64,000 nucleotides of DNA. Source: Mycolicibacterium fluoranthenivorans (GTDB taxonomy: Bacteria > Actinomycetota > Actinomycetes > Mycobacteriales > Mycobacteriaceae). The translations under genes were made by a program, and so were the position numbers. Position 1 is the first letter of the stretch; every line of letters begins with the position of its first letter. The notes below the pieces were generated by a model. That model was not told the DNA's origin. It saw nothing but the letters and a program-made list of their open reading frames with translations, and made no database searches. This document shows, one piece after another, positions 61,618 to 64,000 of the stretch. The stretch spans positions 310,001 through 374,000 of the forward strand of contig NZ_JAANOW010000003.1 of the NCBI RefSeq assembly GCF_011758805.1, read 5' to 3'.

Positions 61618-62196
61618 TTATATTCGTGGCCACTGTGCGAACGCGTCGATATCGCCGGGAGGTTCCCCCACCGTCTCTACCAGCCTTAACAGCCGTCGGC
61701 GACCACTTATTCGCAGCGCCGGACGCGACCCCCTGGTACCGATCAGAGTGGGCGCAATTCCCACCCTCATCAAGGCCCCCGCCAGCGCCGCGTGGGTGTC
61801 CGGCGCGTGCGGGTCCAGACCGAGCAGGTACCGATCGGCCTCCGGCAGCCCGTCGGCCAGCACCCAGGCCCGCAGCTCCCGGGGGCCCGGCAACCACTGC
61901 GCCGGCACCGTCTTGACCGCACCCCTGGTCCAGTCCCGGGCGATACCGGCGAGCCGGGTGTCCATGCCGGTGCGCACCAGCGGGTTGTTCTCGTCGGTGC
62001 GGGCGATCTCGGGGACCAAGCCGGCGTCGGTGATCATCTCGGCCAGCCCCTCGGCACGCCAAAGCCGGTCGACGACCACCGACAGCCGCGCCTCATCGCC
62101 GGAGATCACCACCTGGCCGGACGCCGCCAGAATCCCCGTGAGGTCGGCTACCTGAGGTGGTATCGACTCAGCCGAGAAGAACGACAGCTGACTCAC
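61618..62196 (-). CDS. Conserved mycobacterial protein (Rv3647c-like)
   Basis: 192 residues, start MSQLSFFSAESIPPQVADLTGIL. Helical/beta mixture without signature residues; LGLDPHAPDTHAALAGALMR and GRRRLLRLVETVGEPP near the end. Lies between topA and cspA in mycobacteria. Function unknown. Confidence 0.78.
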   Translation of the reverse strand: MSQLSFFSAESIPPQVADLTGILAASGQVVISGDEARLSVVVDRLWRAEGLAEMITDAGLVPEIARTDENNPLVRTGMDTRLAGIARDWTRGAVKTVPAQWLPGPRELRAWVLADGLPEADRYLLGLDPHAPDTHAALAGALMRVGIAPTLIGTRGSRPALRISGRRRLLRLVETVGEPPGDIDAFAQWPRI

Positions 62197-62220
62197 ACGT
62201 CCGACACTAACGGCGTCGTA

Positions 62221-62251
62221 AACGAAAACACCCCCGGCGTGGCCGGGGGTG
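62221..62251 (-). terminator. Intrinsic terminator after cspA
   Basis: On the minus strand CACCCCCGGC-CAC-GCCGGGGGTG followed by TTTTCGTT: a perfect 10-bp GC stem with a 3-base loop and a T-run. It ends the cspA transcript 36 bp after its stop, before the Rv3647c-like gene. Confidence 0.9.
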
Positions 62252-62286
62252 CTCCGTCAGACTCAGTAGATCGAACAGCGCGTGGC

Positions 62287-62490
62287 TCAGACGGCGCGAA
62301 CGCCGGTGGCCTGGGGGCCCTTGGGGCTCTGGCCGACCTCGAACTCAACCTTCTGGTTCTCCTCCAGGGTGCGGAAGCCCGACCCCTGGATCTCCGTGTA
62401 GTGGACGAAAACGTCAGCGGAGCCGTCCTCGGGGGCGATGAAGCCGAAGCCCTTCTCCGCGTTGAACCACTTCACAGTTCCCTGTGGCAT
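62287..62490 (-). CDS. cspA: Cold-shock protein
   Basis: 67 residues, one cold-shock domain: [15 protein letters not shown] (RNP1) and [10 protein letters not shown] (RNP2). Binds single-stranded RNA/DNA. Ribosome site AGAAGGAATG ahead of ATG. About 300 bp of leader/intergenic DNA precede it, with an inverted repeat, fitting regulation through its 5' leader. Confidence 0.96.
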   Translation of the reverse strand: MPQGTVKWFNAEKGFGFIAPEDGSADVFVHYTEIQGSGFRTLEENQKVEFEVGQSPKGPQATGVRAV

Positions 62491-62785
62491 TTTCCGTACA
62501 TTCCTTCTCTTACCGGGTGCGGTTCACCGACTTCCGGTGTACCGGGCCCGTTCCGACCGCCAATCCTTCGTGGAGTCGTCGGAACTTGACCCGACTCACA
62601 ACCCTCGCAGGAACCGCGATCGCAACGACGATCCTGCGAGTGCGAGTACACGAACACAGAAGCTGCGACCGCGATAAGTGAATCATGTTCGGGGCGTCTG
62701 CGACAGTGTCGGCACGATCCGGTAGTTAACAATTCACCTGGGGACACATCCCGGGAATCCTCCCGGAATTTGAGAAAGGAAGCAG
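62491..62785. promoter_or_regulatory. Divergent intergenic region cspA/helicase with a hairpin
   Basis: 295 bp without a gene. CTCGCAGGA (62604-62612) pairs perfectly with TCCTGCGAG (62632-62640) around a 19-base loop; the cspA transcript could carry it about 115-150 bases before its start, as in cold-shock leaders. TAGTTA near 62723 and the AAAGGA site at 62775 serve the rightward helicase gene. Confidence 0.45.
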
Positions 62786-64000
62786 GTGAGCGGTTCGGTG
62801 GCCGAATCGGGGTCGCAGTTCGGGCGCGAACTGCTGGCCCGTGCGATCGACGGCACGCCGGCCGGCGAACATCCGCTGCGGCACGTCACCGATCTGGCCG
62901 CCCGCCGTGCACAGCGCCGGCCGTGGCCACAGTGGGCTCCCGACGCCGTGGTGGCGGCCTACGCCGACCGCGGGATCACCGGCTTGTGGTCGCACCAACT
63001 GGCCGCCGCTGAGCTGGCACATCAGGGTCGCCACGTGGTGCTCTCAACCGGCACCGCATCGGGTAAGTCGCTGGCCTACCAACTGCCGATCCTCACCGCG
63101 ATGTCCGCCGATCCACGGGCCAGGGCGCTGTATCTCTCCCCGACCAAAGCACTCGGTCACGATCAGTTGCGCAGCGCGCAAGCCCTCACCCTGGCGGTCG
63201 AGAACCTGCGTGATATCGCACCGAGCGCCTACGACGGCGATGCCAGCACCGAGGCCCGCCGGTTCGCCCGCGAGCGGTCGCGGTGGATCTTCTCCAACCC
63301 CGACATGATCCATCTGTCACTGCTGCGCAACCATGCCCGCTGGGCGGTGTTCCTGCGCAACCTCACCTACATCGTCGTCGACGAGTGCCATTACTACCGC
63401 GGCATCTTCGGGTCGAACGTGGCGATGGTGTTGCGCCGCCTGTTGCGGCTGTGCGAGCGGTACTCGGGCACACCCACCGTCATCTTCGCCAGCGCGACGA
63501 CGGCGCTGCCCGGGGAGACCGCCGCCGAGCTGATCGGCCAGACCGTGGCCGCGGTGACCGAGGACGGATCGCCGCACGGTGAGCGCACCGTCGCGCTGTG
63601 GGAGCCGGCTCTGCTGGGCGATCTCGTCGGCGAGAACGGCGCACCGGTGCGGCGGTCGGCGGGTGCCGAAGCCGCCCGCGTGATGGCAGATCTGATGGCC
63701 GAGGGAGCGCGCACCCTCACCTTCGTGCGATCCCGGCGGGGTGCCGAACTCACCGCGCTCGGGGCGCGGGACCGGTTGGAGGAAGTGGCACCGCAGCTCG
63801 CCGGTCAGGTCGCGTCGTACCGGGCCGGTTATCTGGCCGAGGACCGCCGGGAACTGGAACACGCGCTCTCCGAAGGGGAGCTGCGCGGACTGGCGACCAC
63901 CAACGCACTCGAACTCGGCGTCGACATCGCCGGGCTGGACGCCGTGGTGCTGGCCGGTTTCCCCGGTACCGTCGCCTCGTTCTGGCAGCAGGCCGGCCGT
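62786..64000 (+). CDS. DEAD/DEAH-box helicase (Rv3649-like), 3' end outside window
   Basis: 405 residues visible from GTG 62786 (AAAGGAAGCAG ribosome site), open to the window edge. Walker A STGTASGKSLAYQLPIL, motif Ia LYLSPTKALGHDQL, DECH box in IVVDECHYYRG, motif III FASATT, and motif V region TTNALELGVDIAGLDAVVLAG. Superfamily 2 helicase of the Rv3649 type (family length about 770). Confidence 0.9.
   Translation, partial: MSGSVAESGSQFGRELLARAIDGTPAGEHPLRHVTDLAARRAQRRPWPQWAPDAVVAAYADRGITGLWSHQLAAAELAHQGRHVVLSTGTASGKSLAYQLPILTAMSADPRARALYLSPTKALGHDQLRSAQALTLAVENLRDIAPSAYDGDASTEARRFARERSRWIFSNPDMIHLSLLRNHARWAVFLRNLTYIVVDECHYYRGIFGSNVAMVLRRLLRLCERYSGTPTVIFASATTALPGETAAELIGQTVAAVTEDGSPHGERTVALWEPALLGDLVGENGAPVRRSAGAEAARVMADLMAEGARTLTFVRSRRGAELTALGARDRLEEVAPQLAGQVASYRAGYLAEDRRELEHALSEGELRGLATTNALELGVDIAGLDAVVLAGFPGTVASFWQQAGR

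Overview
The window is high-GC DNA with GTG/ATG starts and dense 1-4 bp stop/start overlaps. Gene content and order match a mycobacterial (probably Mycolicibacterium) chromosome carrying a complete integrated siphovirus-type prophage.

Left chromosomal arm (1-11179). First comes the C-terminal end of a Pls/PosA-type peptide synthetase-like protein, then an M1 peptidase. Next is a run resembling M. tuberculosis Rv3630-Rv3632: a flippase-like membrane protein, the polyprenyl-phospho-GalNAc synthase PpgS and its DUF2304 partner. A leftward operon of a D-aminoacylase-like amidohydrolase and a TetR regulator follows, then galE1 (Rv3634c-like) divergent from a large membrane protein (Rv3635-like). 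The arm ends with a small CxxC protein and a frameshifted acyltransferase.

Prophage (11205-55645, about 44.4 kb). It sits in the tRNA-Thr(CGT) gene, with a 14-bp core, GACCTTCTCATTAC, at both ends. The integrase is at the left end and the repressor and divergent Cro/Xis-like gene at the right end. Late genes run leftward from 40.5 kb: TerS/TerL, portal, protease, capsid, connectors, major tail protein, tail chaperones, tape measure, minor tail proteins, lysin A, holin, then two SGNH-type tail proteins. Early genes also run leftward, from 55.2 to 43 kb: small peptides, RecE/RecT recombination, a C5 methyltransferase, a replication protein, RuvC and many small zinc-ribbon proteins. Six HNH-type genes are scattered through it. 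A few rightward genes are candidates for expression in the lysogen: repressor, integrase, a DUF2510 membrane protein, and a three-gene toxin-antitoxin-like operon at 42.2 kb behind a palindrome-rich, apparently leaderless promoter.

Main find. The attachment core lies inside the 3' end of the repressor gene. Joining the two prophage ends in silico restores a reading frame 38 codons longer. It ends in a GTGA overlap with the first gene after attL. This is the layout of integration-dependent immunity known from mycobacteriophages such as BPs, Brujita and Charlie: integration itself changes the repressor's C-terminus. The phage also rewrote the T-stem of the host tRNA with compensatory changes.

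Right chromosomal arm (55680-64000). This follows M. tuberculosis Rv3644c-Rv3649: holB, a membrane adenylate cyclase, topA, Rv3647c-like, cspA, and the start of a DEAD/DEAH helicase cut by the window edge.
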